Source: Streptomyces mobaraensis (GTDB lineage: Bacteria > Actinomycetota > Actinomycetes > Streptomycetales > Streptomycetaceae). From it: a stretch of DNA of 64,000 nucleotides. The position numbers and the translations under genes were made by a program. Of the stretch, positions 37,318 to 47,200 are shown in pieces (positions within the stretch are counted from its first letter, which is position 1; each line of letters opens with the position of its first letter). Below the pieces are notes generated by a model. The model was given only the letters and a program-made list of their open reading frames with translations. It was not told the DNA's origin and did not search any database. Location: assembly GCF_020099395.1 (NCBI RefSeq), contig NZ_CP083590.1, forward strand, positions 4,278,001 to 4,342,000, given 5' to 3'.

Positions 37318-38502
37318 ATGACACAGCAAGCTGAGCCGGGCGCGATACCGGACGAGGCGCCGGCGGCCGCACCCGACGACTCCGCCGGGGCGGACGGCGC
37401 CGGAGACCGGGATCGCTCGGACTGCTCGGACCGCTCGGACCGCTCGGCCTCTGCGGAGGGGAAGGGCCCGTCGGACCGGACGGATCACGAGGGCCGGGCG
37501 GATCGCGAGGACCTGGCGGACCGCGACGGCCGCGCGGCCCGCGCGGAGGGGCAGGGCCCGTCGGACCGGGCCCGCGCACCCCGCCACCCGGACGGCTTCG
37601 GTGCCGCGTTCTGCGCCTCGATGGCCGCGCTCTGCGCCGAGGTCGTCGTCGCGGCCAGCGTCGGCGTCCTCGTCCTGCTGTCGCGGGAGCACCAGGGGCT
37701 GCCCACCGCCCCCGCCCTCGCGGTCGCCGTGGCGCTCGGCGCGCTGCTGCTCACCGTGCTGCTCAGCGGGTTCGTCACGGCGGCGGCCGTGATGCCCGCG
37801 CTGGAACTCTCCCGCCGCGCCGCCGCGCGCGCCGGCCGGCCCGAGGGCCGGTGGTGGACGGTCGGCGCGGTGCCGGCGGTGGCCGCCGCACTGGTGATCG
37901 TCTTCGGTGCCGTGGCGGCGCTCGGCGCCCTCGCGCCGGCCCATTCCCTCAAGTACCTGATCTGGTGGGGCGCCCTCACCGTCGGCCTGCTGCCGCCCGC
38001 CCTCGCGGCGCGCCGCGCCGCCCGCCGGGTGCGGGAGGACCGCCCCGGGAGCGTGGCCCGGCGGGTGGCCAGGGACGGCGTCCTCGCCTGGCTGCTCGTC
38101 GGCGCGATCGGCGCGACCGCGTACGGGACCGGGCTCGCCACCGTCTACGAGCCGCCGAAGCTGCACCGCTCCGACATCGCCGGCGTCTGGAACGACGGCC
38201 GGGGCGGCACCGTCCGGCTGAAGGAGGACGGCAGCGCGGTCGCCGACGGGCTCGACACGTTCGACTGGGACGGCATGGGCCACGACCGGATCCAGGACTG
38301 CAAGGGCTCCGGCAGCTGGACCCCGGTGAAGGAGAGCGGGGCCGTCGTGGGCGTCGGGCTGAAGATCGACGCCTGTGGGCGGTACGAGAAGAACTGGAGC
38401 GTCGGCGGCACGGCGAAGGAGCCGCGGATCTTCCACGAGATCGGCAAGCAGGGGTCGGGCAAGCGCTACATGCTGAAGAAGACGCACGGGTCCAAGGGCT
38501 GA
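37318..38502 (+). CDS. Membrane protein of unknown function with acidic Ser/Asp/Arg N-terminus
   Basis: This 394-residue protein begins at ATG 37318, preceded by GGAGAG. The first 95 residues are low complexity and charged, with SDR-type repeats and GPSDR occurring twice, probably disordered. Four membrane segments follow (starting near AALCAEVVVAASVGVLVLL, ALGALLLTVLLSGFVTAAAV, AVAAALVIVFGAVAALGAL and the GVLAWLLVGAIGATAYGTG region). The C-terminal 120 residues are probably extracellular, with DIAGVWNDGRGGTVRLKEDG, resembling a lipocalin-like bacterial surface strand pattern. I do not recognise the family. It ends before the bidirectional terminator at 38536-38579. Confidence 0.78.
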   Translation: MTQQAEPGAIPDEAPAAAPDDSAGADGAGDRDRSDCSDRSDRSASAEGKGPSDRTDHEGRADREDLADRDGRAARAEGQGPSDRARAPRHPDGFGAAFCASMAALCAEVVVAASVGVLVLLSREHQGLPTAPALAVAVALGALLLTVLLSGFVTAAAVMPALELSRRAAARAGRPEGRWWTVGAVPAVAAALVIVFGAVAALGALAPAHSLKYLIWWGALTVGLLPPALAARRAARRVREDRPGSVARRVARDGVLAWLLVGAIGATAYGTGLATVYEPPKLHRSDIAGVWNDGRGGTVRLKEDGSAVADGLDTFDWDGMGHDRIQDCKGSGSWTPVKESGAVVGVGLKIDACGRYEKNWSVGGTAKEPRIFHEIGKQGSGKRYMLKKTHGSKG

Positions 38503-38535
38503 GCCCCGGGCCGCGCCGGTCCCCGGACGCGCGAA

Positions 38536-38579
38536 CGGCGGGTCACCGGGCGGGCTGGCCGTGCCCCGGTGACCCGCCG
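38536..38579. terminator. Bidirectional hairpin terminator
   Basis: CGGCGGGTCACCGGG (38536-38550) and CCCGGTGACCCGCCG (38565-38579) form a perfect 15-bp stem with a 14-nt loop between the convergent membrane protein and TetR genes. Confidence 0.92.
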
Positions 38580-38612
38580 CCGTTGCTGACAGGACGGGTG
38601 TGCGCCGTGCGG

Positions 38613-39260
38613 TTACCGCGCGGGCTTCTTGCCGGTGATGCCCAGGTGCACCAGGAGCGCCAGGTTGGGCTTGAGTTCGGCCTGTTTGACGCCCCAGCCC
38701 TGGAAGCCCTTCTGGTGGGACGCGACGCCCGCCAGCATCACGACCAGCGAGCCGGCCACGGCGGCGGCGCTGACGTCCTTGTCCACCTTGTTCTTGGCCT
38801 GGAGCTCCTTCACGGATTCGGTGAGGGAGTCGGTCACGGCGTTGAGGATCCGCATGCGGATCTTGGCGAACCGCTTGTCCCCCTCGGCCGCGCCCAGGTC
38901 GATCACGCGCAGGATCGCGTCGTTCCGCCGCCAGAAGGCGAGGAATCCGTCCACCAATTCCTCGGCGGCCTGCCGGCCGGCCTTGCCCGCCCAGGAACGG
39001 CCGGCCACGAGTTCCCTGAGGCCCGTGCCTTCCTTCGCCACTTCCTCGGCGAGTTCCAGAACGGCGCCCTCGACGTCCGGGAAGTACTGGTAGAAGGTCG
39101 CGGGCGAGGTGCCGGCCCGCCGGGCGACGTCGATGACCTTGACGTCGCGGTAGGGGGAGGAGCTGAGCATTTCCCCGAGGCAGTCGAGCAGCTTCTGTCG
39201 CGTCGCCTGTCCTCGGCGGCCGGCCACCCGGCCGTCGACGGTGCGTACTTGTCCTGTCAT
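38613..39260 (-). CDS. TetR family transcriptional regulator
   Basis: This 215-residue regulator has an N-terminal TetR HTH: QATRQKLLDCLGEMLSSSPY, DVKVIDVARRAGTSPATFYQ and YFPDVEGAVLELAEE. The C-terminal ligand domain is all-helical and ends in a Lys-rich LVHLGITGKKPAR. Start ATG 39260. No adjacent divergent enzyme lies close; the VOC gene begins 440 bp away. A TTGTC-N5-GACAA inverted repeat at 39406-39420 could be an operator. Target genes and ligand are unknown. Confidence 0.9.
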   Translation of the reverse strand: MTGQVRTVDGRVAGRRGQATRQKLLDCLGEMLSSSPYRDVKVIDVARRAGTSPATFYQYFPDVEGAVLELAEEVAKEGTGLRELVAGRSWAGKAGRQAAEELVDGFLAFWRRNDAILRVIDLGAAEGDKRFAKIRMRILNAVTDSLTESVKELQAKNKVDKDVSAAAVAGSLVVMLAGVASHQKGFQGWGVKQAELKPNLALLVHLGITGKKPAR

Positions 39261-39700
39261 GCCGTCAGCTTACCGAGGGGTGATCGGAGCGCGATTCGGT
39301 CGCATGCAAATGGGGGCGGGGGTGTGAATAGGGGTGGATAAGCAGGTCAGAGGCGTTTCGGAGGGCCAATTTCCGGGTGGTCGGGGATTGGCCCGTACCG
39401 GTGAATTGTCTTATCGACAAGTCGTGGATCCGACCGCCCGGCCCGGTGCGGCGGGGGCCGCGCGGGAGGTCGGGACGGGGGGTGCCGAGGTCCGGTTCCG
39501 GGGCCGTACGGGCCCGTCCGGTGGCTCGCCGGGGCCCCGCTGGTCCGTACGGGGGGCGGCGGGGGGAACGCGGTACGGGCTCCGTCGGCGGCCGCGCGGG
39601 ACCGGGCGTCCGTCGCTACCGTGGCCGGTGCGACACCCCGCCCGGCCATCCGGCCCGCGCGGGCGGACCGGTGCGGTGCGGAGGGAAGGGAGCGGGCGCC
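39261..39700. other. Divergent intergenic region TetR / VOC
   Basis: I see no gene in these 440 bp. The inverted repeat TTGTC-N5-GACAA (39406-39420) is a possible TetR-type operator. Repeated short CGTACGGG-like words occur in the second half. Confidence 0.45.
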
Positions 39701-40552
39701 ATGGGCGCAGCGACGGACGGAGCCCCGCGGACCACGCCGTGCTGGGCGGACGTGACCCTGCCCGACGTCGAGGCGGGCAAGCGCTTCTACGGCGGGCTCT
39801 TCGGCTGGACCTTCGAGGAGGGCGACCCGGAGGCGGGGCCGTACGCGCGGGCCCTGCACGAGGGCGCGGAGGTCGCGGCCCTCGCGCCCAAGCCGGACGG
39901 GCGGATGCCCACGGCCTGGTGCGTCTACTTCTCCTCGCCCGACGCCGAGGCCACCGCCGAGCGGATCCGGGCGGAGGGCGGACAGGTCGTCACCGGACCG
40001 GCCCAGGCGGGCCCGTACGGCACGCTGCTGCTCGCCGCGGACCCGGGCGGGGCCGTGTTCGGCGTCTGGCAGGCCGCCGCCCACCGGGGGTTCGGCAAGC
40101 GCGGCACCCCCGGGGCCTACGGCTGGGCGGAGGTGTACACGCGCGAGCCGGCGGCCGTCGACGCCTTCTACGAACGGGTCTTCGGGCTCACGGCGCACGA
40201 CCTGGGGGAGTCGGGGGAGTCAGGTGAGCCGGGGGAGCCGGGGGATGCGGGTGAGGCTGCGGGGTTCGACTACGCCGTCTGGACGCCCGCCGGGGAGCCG
40301 CTGGCGCCGGAGCACGCGGTCGGCGGGCGGGCCGTCATGGACGAGGCGTCCTTCCCGGCGGCGATGCCCGCCCACTTCCTCGTCTACTTCGTCGTCGCCG
40401 ACTGCGACGAGGCGTGCCGCGCGGCGCGGCGGCTGGGCGGCCGGATCCGGCGCGAGGCGCGGGACTCGGCGTACGGGCGGTTCGCGGTGCTGACCGACGA
40501 TCAGGGGGCGGATTTCGCGGTCGTCGATCCGGCGCGGCCGGGGGAGGGCTGA
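39701..40552 (+). CDS. Two-domain VOC (glyoxalase-like) protein
   Basis: This 283-residue protein has two vicinal-oxygen-chelate modules. The first is CWADVTLPDVEAGKRFYGGL and FGWTFEEGDPEAG through DPGGAVFGVWQ; the second is YGWAEVYTREPAAVDAFYER through DDQGADFAVVDP. It is like the CFP32-type proteins of actinobacteria. Metal ligands are not clearly conserved, so an enzymatic role is unproven. A G-E-S/G-E-P repeat (GESGESGEPGEPGDAGEAAG) interrupts the second module after FGLTAHDL, where relatives have a short turn. Start ATG 39701 after GGGAAGGGAG. Confidence 0.86.
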   Translation: MGAATDGAPRTTPCWADVTLPDVEAGKRFYGGLFGWTFEEGDPEAGPYARALHEGAEVAALAPKPDGRMPTAWCVYFSSPDAEATAERIRAEGGQVVTGPAQAGPYGTLLLAADPGGAVFGVWQAAAHRGFGKRGTPGAYGWAEVYTREPAAVDAFYERVFGLTAHDLGESGESGEPGEPGDAGEAAGFDYAVWTPAGEPLAPEHAVGGRAVMDEASFPAAMPAHFLVYFVVADCDEACRAARRLGGRIRREARDSAYGRFAVLTDDQGADFAVVDPARPGEG

Positions 40553-40811
40553 GGGGCGCGCCGCCCGCCGGTAAGCCGCCCTGAACGCTTGGTGCTCCTG
40601 TGCGCGGAGAGGCGGAACAGCCCCCTGTGACGGCTGGGAAAGGCCACCCGCGCGGGGGCGGAACTTCCGCTTTCGGCATGGACACGCCGAAGCACGACCC
40701 GGGTTCGCAACCACCGCCCGGGCCAGGGAGAATCAGGGGGCGTACCCCGGGATAATTCGCGGTGAGACGCTGCACGGGGCCGGAACAATCCTTTCGAGCC
40801 CCCACGGGGAG

Positions 40812-43286
40812 GTGGCAGGCCAGTTGGAGCAGCTCACACAGCACGACCCGAGACGGATCGGCCCGTTCGAGGTGCTCGGCCGGCTCGGCGCCGGCGGCAT
40901 GGGACTGGTCTATCTCGCCCGCTCGGCGTCGGGCCGACGGGTCGCGATCAAGACGGTCCGTACGGAACTGGCCGAGGACCAGCTCTTCCGCGTCCGCTTC
41001 ACCCGTGAGGTGGAAGCGGCCCGGGCGGTCAGCGGCTTCTACACGGCCGCCGTCGTGGACGCCGACCCGCGGGCCGCCGTGCCCTGGCTGGCCACCGCGT
41101 ACGTCCCCGCGCCCTCCCTCGAAGAGATCATCAACGAGTGCGGGCCGCTCCCGGCCCAGGCGGTGCGCTGGCTGGCGGCCGGCATCGCCGAGGCGCTCCA
41201 GTCGATCCACGGCGCCGGGCTCGTCCACCGCGACCTCAAGCCGTCGAACGTGCTGGTGGTCGAGGACGGGCCGCGCGTCATCGACTTCGGCATCGCCTCC
41301 GGCGTCTCCAACACCCGGCTGACCATGACCAACGTGGCCGTCGGCACGCCCGCGTACATGTCCCCCGAGCAGGCCAGGGACTCCCGCAGCGTCACCGGCG
41401 CCAGCGACGTCTTCTCGCTCGGCTCCACCCTCGTCTTCGCCGCCACCGGCCACGCGCCCTTCCACGGCGCCAACCCGGTCGAGACGGTCTTCATGCTGCT
41501 GCGCGAGGGCCCGGACCTCTCCGGCCTGCCCGACGAGCTGCGCCCGCTCATCGACTCCTGCATGCAGATGGCGGCCGAGCACCGGCCCAGCCCGGCCGAC
41601 CTCCAGGCCCAGCTCGGCCCGCACCTCTTCGCGTCCGGCGGGGGCGACGACAGCGGCACGGCGTCCGCCTGGCTGCCGCCCGACGCCGTCTCGCTCATCG
41701 AGCGGCGCCGGGCCGGGCAGCGGCCCGCCGCGGCCCCCGCGCGGGGCCGCTCCGGCCGTTCCGCCGTCCCGCCGCCCCCGGCGCGGCCCCCGGCCGAGCC
41801 CCCGTACGACCCCTCCCGCGCCGCCCAGCCGCCGAGCTGGAGCGACGCCCGGGCGACGGGCCCGCACCACGGCCGGCCCGCGGGCGCGCCCGACCCGCGC
41901 GGCGCGTCGGCCGTGGCCTCCGCCCCCGTGTCCGCGCCCCTCCCGGCCCCGGCGCAGGGCCGGCACGCCGCCGCGCCCGCGCCCGCCTACGCCGACGACG
42001 GCTCGGTACGGCTCTCCGGCGCGCAGCTGCCGATCGGCCCCGGCCCGCGCGTCGCCGACGCCCGCGAGCCGTACGCGCCCTCGGCCGCCGGCACCGCCAC
42101 CGGCTGGGTCCGCCCGCCCGGCGGCACCGCGGCCCCCGCGGCGGCCGACCCGGTCCCCAACGCGACGGTGGACCCGGCCCGTTGGCGGCCGTGGCGGTTC
42201 CGGATGTCCAACGACGTCTGGGGCACGCCCGTCGTCGCCGGCGACCTGGTGTACGTCACCTCCTTCGAGGTGCACGCGCTCGATGTGGCCAGCGGGCGGC
42301 GGCAGTTCAAGACGCGCGACGTCGCCTGGGCGATGGCCGTCGCCGACGGCCGCATACACGCCTCCGACGGCCCGACGCTCTACGCCCTCGACGCCGCCGA
42401 CGGCGGCGAGCGCTGGCGGCTGTCCACCGACGGCTGGGTGTACTCGCTCGGCGTCGACCGCGGCACGGTCGTCACCGGCACCCGCGGCGGCGGCGCCCAG
42501 GCGTGGGAGGCGGCCACCGGCGAACTCCTCTGGGAGACCTCCGGCCTCCAGACCGACTTCGAGACCCCCGACTGCGGCCCGGTCGTCCAGGACGGCACGG
42601 TCTTCCTCTGGTCCGACGCCCGCCTGCGCGCCCTCGACGCCCGCTCCGGCACCGAGCGCTGGAGCTACCCCGTCGGCGACACCGGCTCCTGCGGCGGCGT
42701 CCCCGTCCGGCTGCACGCCGCCCCCGACGGCGTCGTCTACGTCGCCGCCGGCACCCGCCTGCTCGCCATCGACACCGCCCGCGGCGACGTCCGCTGGCGC
42801 TTCGAGGCCCCCGCGGTCTTCCTCAGCCCGCCCGCCGTCGGCAACGGCGGCGTCTACGCGGCCGACTACCTCGGCACCGTCTACGCCCTCGACGCCGCCG
42901 GCGGCCAGGAACGCTGGCGCATCGCCACCGAGGCCCGCCAGTCCAGCGAGCCCGTCCTCGTCTCCAACGGCCTCGTCCACCTCGGCAGCGGCGGGGCCCT
43001 CTACACCCTCGACGCCGTCACCGGCACCCCCCGCTGGCGCTTCGCCGCCGGCGGCGACATCGTCGGCTCCCCCGTCGTGGCCGACGGCCGCGTCCACTTC
43101 GGCTCCGCCGACCACTGCCTCTACGCCCTCGACGCCACCGGCGGCCAACTCCGCTGGAAGCTCGCCACGGGAGGAGAGATCACGGGCACCCCCCTGGCCT
43201 CGGGCGGCGTGGTCTACGCCTGCAGCAAGGACCGCTGCGTCTACGCCCTGGACGCGGCGAAGGGGACGGGGCAGGCGCGGCGGTAA
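40812..43286 (+). CDS. Ser/Thr protein kinase with C-terminal PQQ-type beta-propeller
   Basis: This 824-residue kinase is complete in its catalytic motifs: [14 protein letters not shown]47 in [17 protein letters not shown] with D141, VIDFGIASG and [14 protein letters not shown] Pro/Ala/Arg-rich linker (about residues 295-455) joins it to a beta-propeller of repeated PQQ-like units, seen as [46 protein letters not shown] and [15 protein letters not shown], about eight blades. There is no membrane segment, so it is probably cytoplasmic, in the manner of AfsK-like kinases. The propeller may bind a ligand or protein. Start GTG 40812 is uncertain, since the Shine-Dalgarno lies almost against it. 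It is followed by a hairpin at 43307. Confidence 0.92.
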   Translation: MAGQLEQLTQHDPRRIGPFEVLGRLGAGGMGLVYLARSASGRRVAIKTVRTELAEDQLFRVRFTREVEAARAVSGFYTAAVVDADPRAAVPWLATAYVPAPSLEEIINECGPLPAQAVRWLAAGIAEALQSIHGAGLVHRDLKPSNVLVVEDGPRVIDFGIASGVSNTRLTMTNVAVGTPAYMSPEQARDSRSVTGASDVFSLGSTLVFAATGHAPFHGANPVETVFMLLREGPDLSGLPDELRPLIDSCMQMAAEHRPSPADLQAQLGPHLFASGGGDDSGTASAWLPPDAVSLIERRRAGQRPAAAPARGRSGRSAVPPPPARPPAEPPYDPSRAAQPPSWSDARATGPHHGRPAGAPDPRGASAVASAPVSAPLPAPAQGRHAAAPAPAYADDGSVRLSGAQLPIGPGPRVADAREPYAPSAAGTATGWVRPPGGTAAPAAADPVPNATVDPARWRPWRFRMSNDVWGTPVVAGDLVYVTSFEVHALDVASGRRQFKTRDVAWAMAVADGRIHASDGPTLYALDAADGGERWRLSTDGWVYSLGVDRGTVVTGTRGGGAQAWEAATGELLWETSGLQTDFETPDCGPVVQDGTVFLWSDARLRALDARSGTERWSYPVGDTGSCGGVPVRLHAAPDGVVYVAAGTRLLAIDTARGDVRWRFEAPAVFLSPPAVGNGGVYAADYLGTVYALDAAGGQERWRIATEARQSSEPVLVSNGLVHLGSGGALYTLDAVTGTPRWRFAAGGDIVGSPVVADGRVHFGSADHCLYALDATGGQLRWKLATGGEITGTPLASGGVVYACSKDRCVYALDAAKGTGQARR

Positions 43287-43306
43287 GGCGCTGCCGTCCT
43301 GTTTCC

Positions 43307-43349
43307 GGCGGGTGGGGTCGCCTCCTCCGTAGGGGCCGCCCCACCCGCC
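43307..43349 (+). terminator. Hairpin terminator after the kinase-propeller gene
   Basis: GGCGGGTGGGG (43307-43317) and CCCCACCCGCC (43339-43349) form a perfect 11-bp stem with a 21-nt loop, 20 nt after the stop codon. Confidence 0.75.
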
Positions 43350-43740
43350 GTCGGCTCACTGCGGTGCCACGTCGGCCGGCGGCGGTCCCGCCGCACTCCG
43401 GCGCCCGGCAGGCCACGGGGAAGTGGTGGCGTGCCGAGTGCCGCCCGCGTGAACCGGGCGTGATGCCGGCGCGCCGTCCCGGTACCGGTGTTCTCCGGGG
43501 GCTCCATCGTTATGCCCCGTGAAACCGTGTGCCGTGACGGATTCGTTCCATAGGCGTCCTTCCGGCTCGGCGTAATAGAGAAGACGGATGTCAGTGGTGG
43601 CCCTCATGATGGGGGTACTGGCCATTCGGATTCCGGGCCGACGCTTCACATCCCCTTCTCGCGCCTGCGCGGACAGGCGACTTCAGTGTGGGCGGATGCG
43701 GGCGGTATGGGCCCGGCCTGCAACCAAGAGCGGAGGCAGC

Positions 43741-43839
43741 ATGATGCGGTGGAACGGCATGACGACGAATGCCGTGCGGTGCGACGCCGTACGCGGTAGC
43801 GGCGGTGACGAGCACGTGGGGTTTTCGGCCGACCGGTGA
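43741..43839 (+). CDS. Candidate 32-residue peptide
   Basis: A strong GGAGG lies 4 nt before ATG 43741. The frame encodes a 32-residue peptide beginning MMRWNGMTTN, containing one Cys and ending FSADR. It has no recognisable feature. Only the ribosome binding site supports it; homologues would be needed to confirm it. Confidence 0.25.
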   Translation: MMRWNGMTTNAVRCDAVRGSGGDEHVGFSADR

Positions 43840-43927
43840 GCGGCGTCCGGTTTCTCACGGCGCACGAGGCCGGGATCGCCGGCCAATACGGGAAGGCGAC
43901 GACAACGGCCCGGTAGTACGGTGCGGT

Positions 43928-44059
43928 TCATAACCACCTGGGGGCCCGGCGCAGCGTCCTGAGACGACGGCGCCGGCCTCCACTCGCCCTCGAACAGAGG
44001 GTGGGCAGAATGGCGAAGACCGCGGCGCCGATCGGGAAGTGTGCTGCGGAATGCCGCAC
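43928..44059 (-). CDS. Candidate 43-residue basic peptide
   Basis: AAAGGAG lies 7 nt before GTG 44059 on the minus strand. The frame encodes 43 residues: a short hydrophobic stretch (FPIGAAVFAILPTLC) followed by an Arg-rich tail (SGGRRRRLRTLRRAPRW). This could be a membrane-active peptide or chance. It is divergent from the SARP regulator at 44219. Confidence 0.3.
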   Translation of the reverse strand: MRHSAAHFPIGAAVFAILPTLCSRASGGRRRRLRTLRRAPRWL

Positions 44060-44218
44060 GGCGTAACTCCTTTCTGCGGCCGGTGGACGGCCGGACAGGA
44101 CTCTCGCCGGACCGGCGTTTGTCCGCCAGTACGAATGTGCTCGTTCGCATGTCAACGCTGCTCGATTGACGGACAATGCAGAGGTGCCCCAGGACAGTCG
44201 CCCCCAGGGAGGCGGAAG

Positions 44219-47200
44219 GTGGCAAAGGCCGGGCGCCCGCAGGAAGGTCCGAAGGGAAGGAGCGCGGAAGCCAACGAACTCGCCGCACTGCTGCGGAGCG
44301 TCACCGAGGGTATGACGGTACGTCAGCTGGCCGCCCGGTACGCGGCCGGCAAGACGGCCTGGAGCGAATACCGTTCCGGGGCACGGACGGTTCCGCTTCC
44401 GCTCCTGCGGAAGGTGCTCGACGACGTGGTGCCCGATGCCCGCGCGAAGGACCGCCTGTGGCGAAGAGCGCGAGCACTGCACGCGGCGGCCGTGAAAGGC
44501 GACAACGCGGTGACGGCGGCCGTGCCGTACGGTTCGTCGGCGAAGCCCGCGGCCGGCGGGACCGGGACCGGAAGCGGGACCGGTCGGGACGACGGACCCC
44601 TGCTGGCGGTACTCGGCCCGGTCCGGCACCGCCGGGGCGCCGAGTGGGCGCCCGTCGGCCCGCCGCAGCGGTGCGCCCTGCTGGCCGCGCTCCTCCTGCG
44701 CGAGGGACGCAGCGCCACCCCGGCGGAGCTCGTCGGTGATCTCTGGGGAGCACACGCTCCTCCGTCCGCCGTCGCGGCCCTCCGCACCCACGCATCGGGG
44801 CTGCGCAAGACACTGGGCGGCAGGTCGGTGCTGCTCAGCGACTCGGGCGGCTACTCGCTGCCCGTCCGGCGCGGGCTCGTCGACCTCCACCGCGCCGAGG
44901 AGGCGGCCGTCGCGGCCCAGCGCGCGTTTCACGCCGGAGTACCGGGCGAGGCGCGCGCACTGTTCGCCGACGCGCTGTCCTTATGGACCGGCGAGACGCT
45001 GGCGGGTGTGCCGGGACCGTACGCCGCGGCGCAGCGCGCACGGCTGGAGGAGTGGAGGCTCACCCTCCTGGAGTCCCGCCTGGAGCTGGACGTCGAGTCG
45101 GGCCAATGCGCCGACACCGTCTCCGAACTGACGCTCCTCGTGGCCGAGCACCCCTACCGCGAGCGGTTCCGCGAGCTCTTGATGCTCGCCCTCCATCGCA
45201 GCGGTCGCCGACGCGAAGCGCTGGCGGTCTTCACCGACGCCCGGCGCCTCCTCCTCGGGGAACTGGGCGTCGAACCAGGGCCGAGGCTGGCAGAGCTGCA
45301 TCGCCGCCTGCTCACCGCCGGTCCCCAGCAGGCCGGTGCCGGATCCAGGGGGTCCGTGGACGTCGTACCCATCGTGAAGCCGGAGCAACTCCCGGCGGTC
45401 ACCGCGCACTTCACCGGCCGGGAGTCGGTGGCGGCCGAGATCAGAGCACGTCTGACCACCGCGGACGGGCCCGGCTTGTGCGCCGTCTCCGGCGTGGGAG
45501 GCGTAGGGAAGACGGCCCTGGCGCTGTACGCCGCGCGGGGTGTACGCGAGTGCTTTCCCGACGGGCAGCTGCACGCCGACCTCCGCGGCGCCGGGAACGA
45601 GCCGGCGGATCCCCACACGGTGCTCGGGGCCTTCCTCCGCACCCTGGGGATGCCCGACGCGGCCGTCCCCGGCGGAACGGACGAGAGGGCGGCGCTCTAC
45701 CGGTCCCTGCTGGCCCGGCGCCGCGTCCTGGTCCTGCTCGACAACGCGCGGGACGCCGCCCAGGTACGGCCGCTGCTGCCGGGGGCCGAGAAGAGCGCGG
45801 TGCTCGTGACCAGCCGTGCCCGGCTCGTCGACCTGGAGGACGCGCACCTCGTCGACCTGGACCTCATGCCACATGACGAGGCGTTCGACCTCTTCGCGCG
45901 CATCGTCGGCGAGGAGCGGGCGGCGGCGGAGCGCGACGCCGCGCGAGAGGTGGTGGCGGCCTGCGGCCGGCTGCCGCTCGCCCTGCGCATCGCCGCCTCA
46001 CGGCTGGTGGCCCGTTCCTGCTGGGACATCGGCACCCTCGCCCGCCGCCTGCGCGACGAAAACCGCCGGCTGGACGAACTGCACGTGGGAAACCTGACGG
46101 TGACCGCGGCCTTCCGCATGGGATACGGCCACCTCGAACCGGCCCAGGCCCGTGCCTTCCGCCTCCTCGCCCTGGCCGAAGGACCGGACATCTCCCTCGA
46201 CGCGGCCGCGGCCCTACTGGGACTGCGGCCACACGGCGCGGAACGCGTACTGGAGTCCCTCGTGGACGCGTCCCTCCTGGTGTCCGTCACGACGGGCCGG
46301 TTCCACTTCCACGACCTGGTACGGCTGTACGCCCGGACCCGTGCCGAGCAGGACGAGACGGCCGCGGAGCGCACCGCGGCCCGCTCCCGCCTGCTGGACT
46401 TCTACCAGGGCATGGCCCTGCACGTGTACCTGCTGGGGCGGCCGGGCGACCGCCTGGCGGACCATGTCGCCCCGGCTCCGGTGCCCGACTCCGCGCCCGC
46501 CGACCTGACGGCCGCGGCCGAATGGCTCGTCACGGAGACGGACTGCATCCTGGCGTGCGTACGGTCGGTGGCCCGGGGATCCACTCTGCGAAGAGCGGCC
46601 GACCTGCTGTACACGGCTCGGGACATCTCCGGATCCGGGCCCGGGCAGCGTGCTTACCTGGAAGCGGCCATGGCGGTCCTCAAGGCCGCCCTGAAAGAGC
46701 AGGACGCTTTCGCCGAGGGGCGGGTGCGCCTGGCGCTGGCGCTCCATCTGTCCGTCGCGGGGGACCTTGTCGCGGCGGTGGAACACGCCGACCGGTACCT
46801 CGAATCGTCCCTCCCGCAGAACGACATGCTGACCCGGTCCCATGGGGCGAACGTGCGGGGCATCATCAGCAATTACCAAGGCGCCCTGGACGAATCCACG
46901 CGATGGTTCACGGCGGCCCTGAAGGCGTTCCGGGAGCAAGGGGACCGCCCCGGTGAGGCGAGCGCGCTCAACAATCTCGCGATGACGTATGCGAAAGGCG
47001 GAGACGACGCCCGCGCGCTGAATCTCGCCGAGCAAGCCCTGGCCATTCACAGCGAGCCGGGAAGCTCCTCGTGGCGCCGGGCGAACAGCCTTTACACGCG
47101 CGGCCGTGCCCTGGCGGGACTCGGCCGGTACCGGGCGGCGGCCCGGGACTTCACCCATGCTCTGGAGATATTCCGGGACTGCCGGCAAATACGCTGGCAG

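Larger units (their letters stand above)
43350..44218. other. Long intergenic region before the HTH-SARP gene
   Basis: No known gene lies in these 870 bp, and codon bias is weak throughout. Two very short frames with good ribosome binding sites are listed separately. TTGTCCG (44120-44126) and CGGACAA (44170-44176) form an inverted repeat upstream of the regulator gene and may bracket its promoter or operator. Confidence 0.5.
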
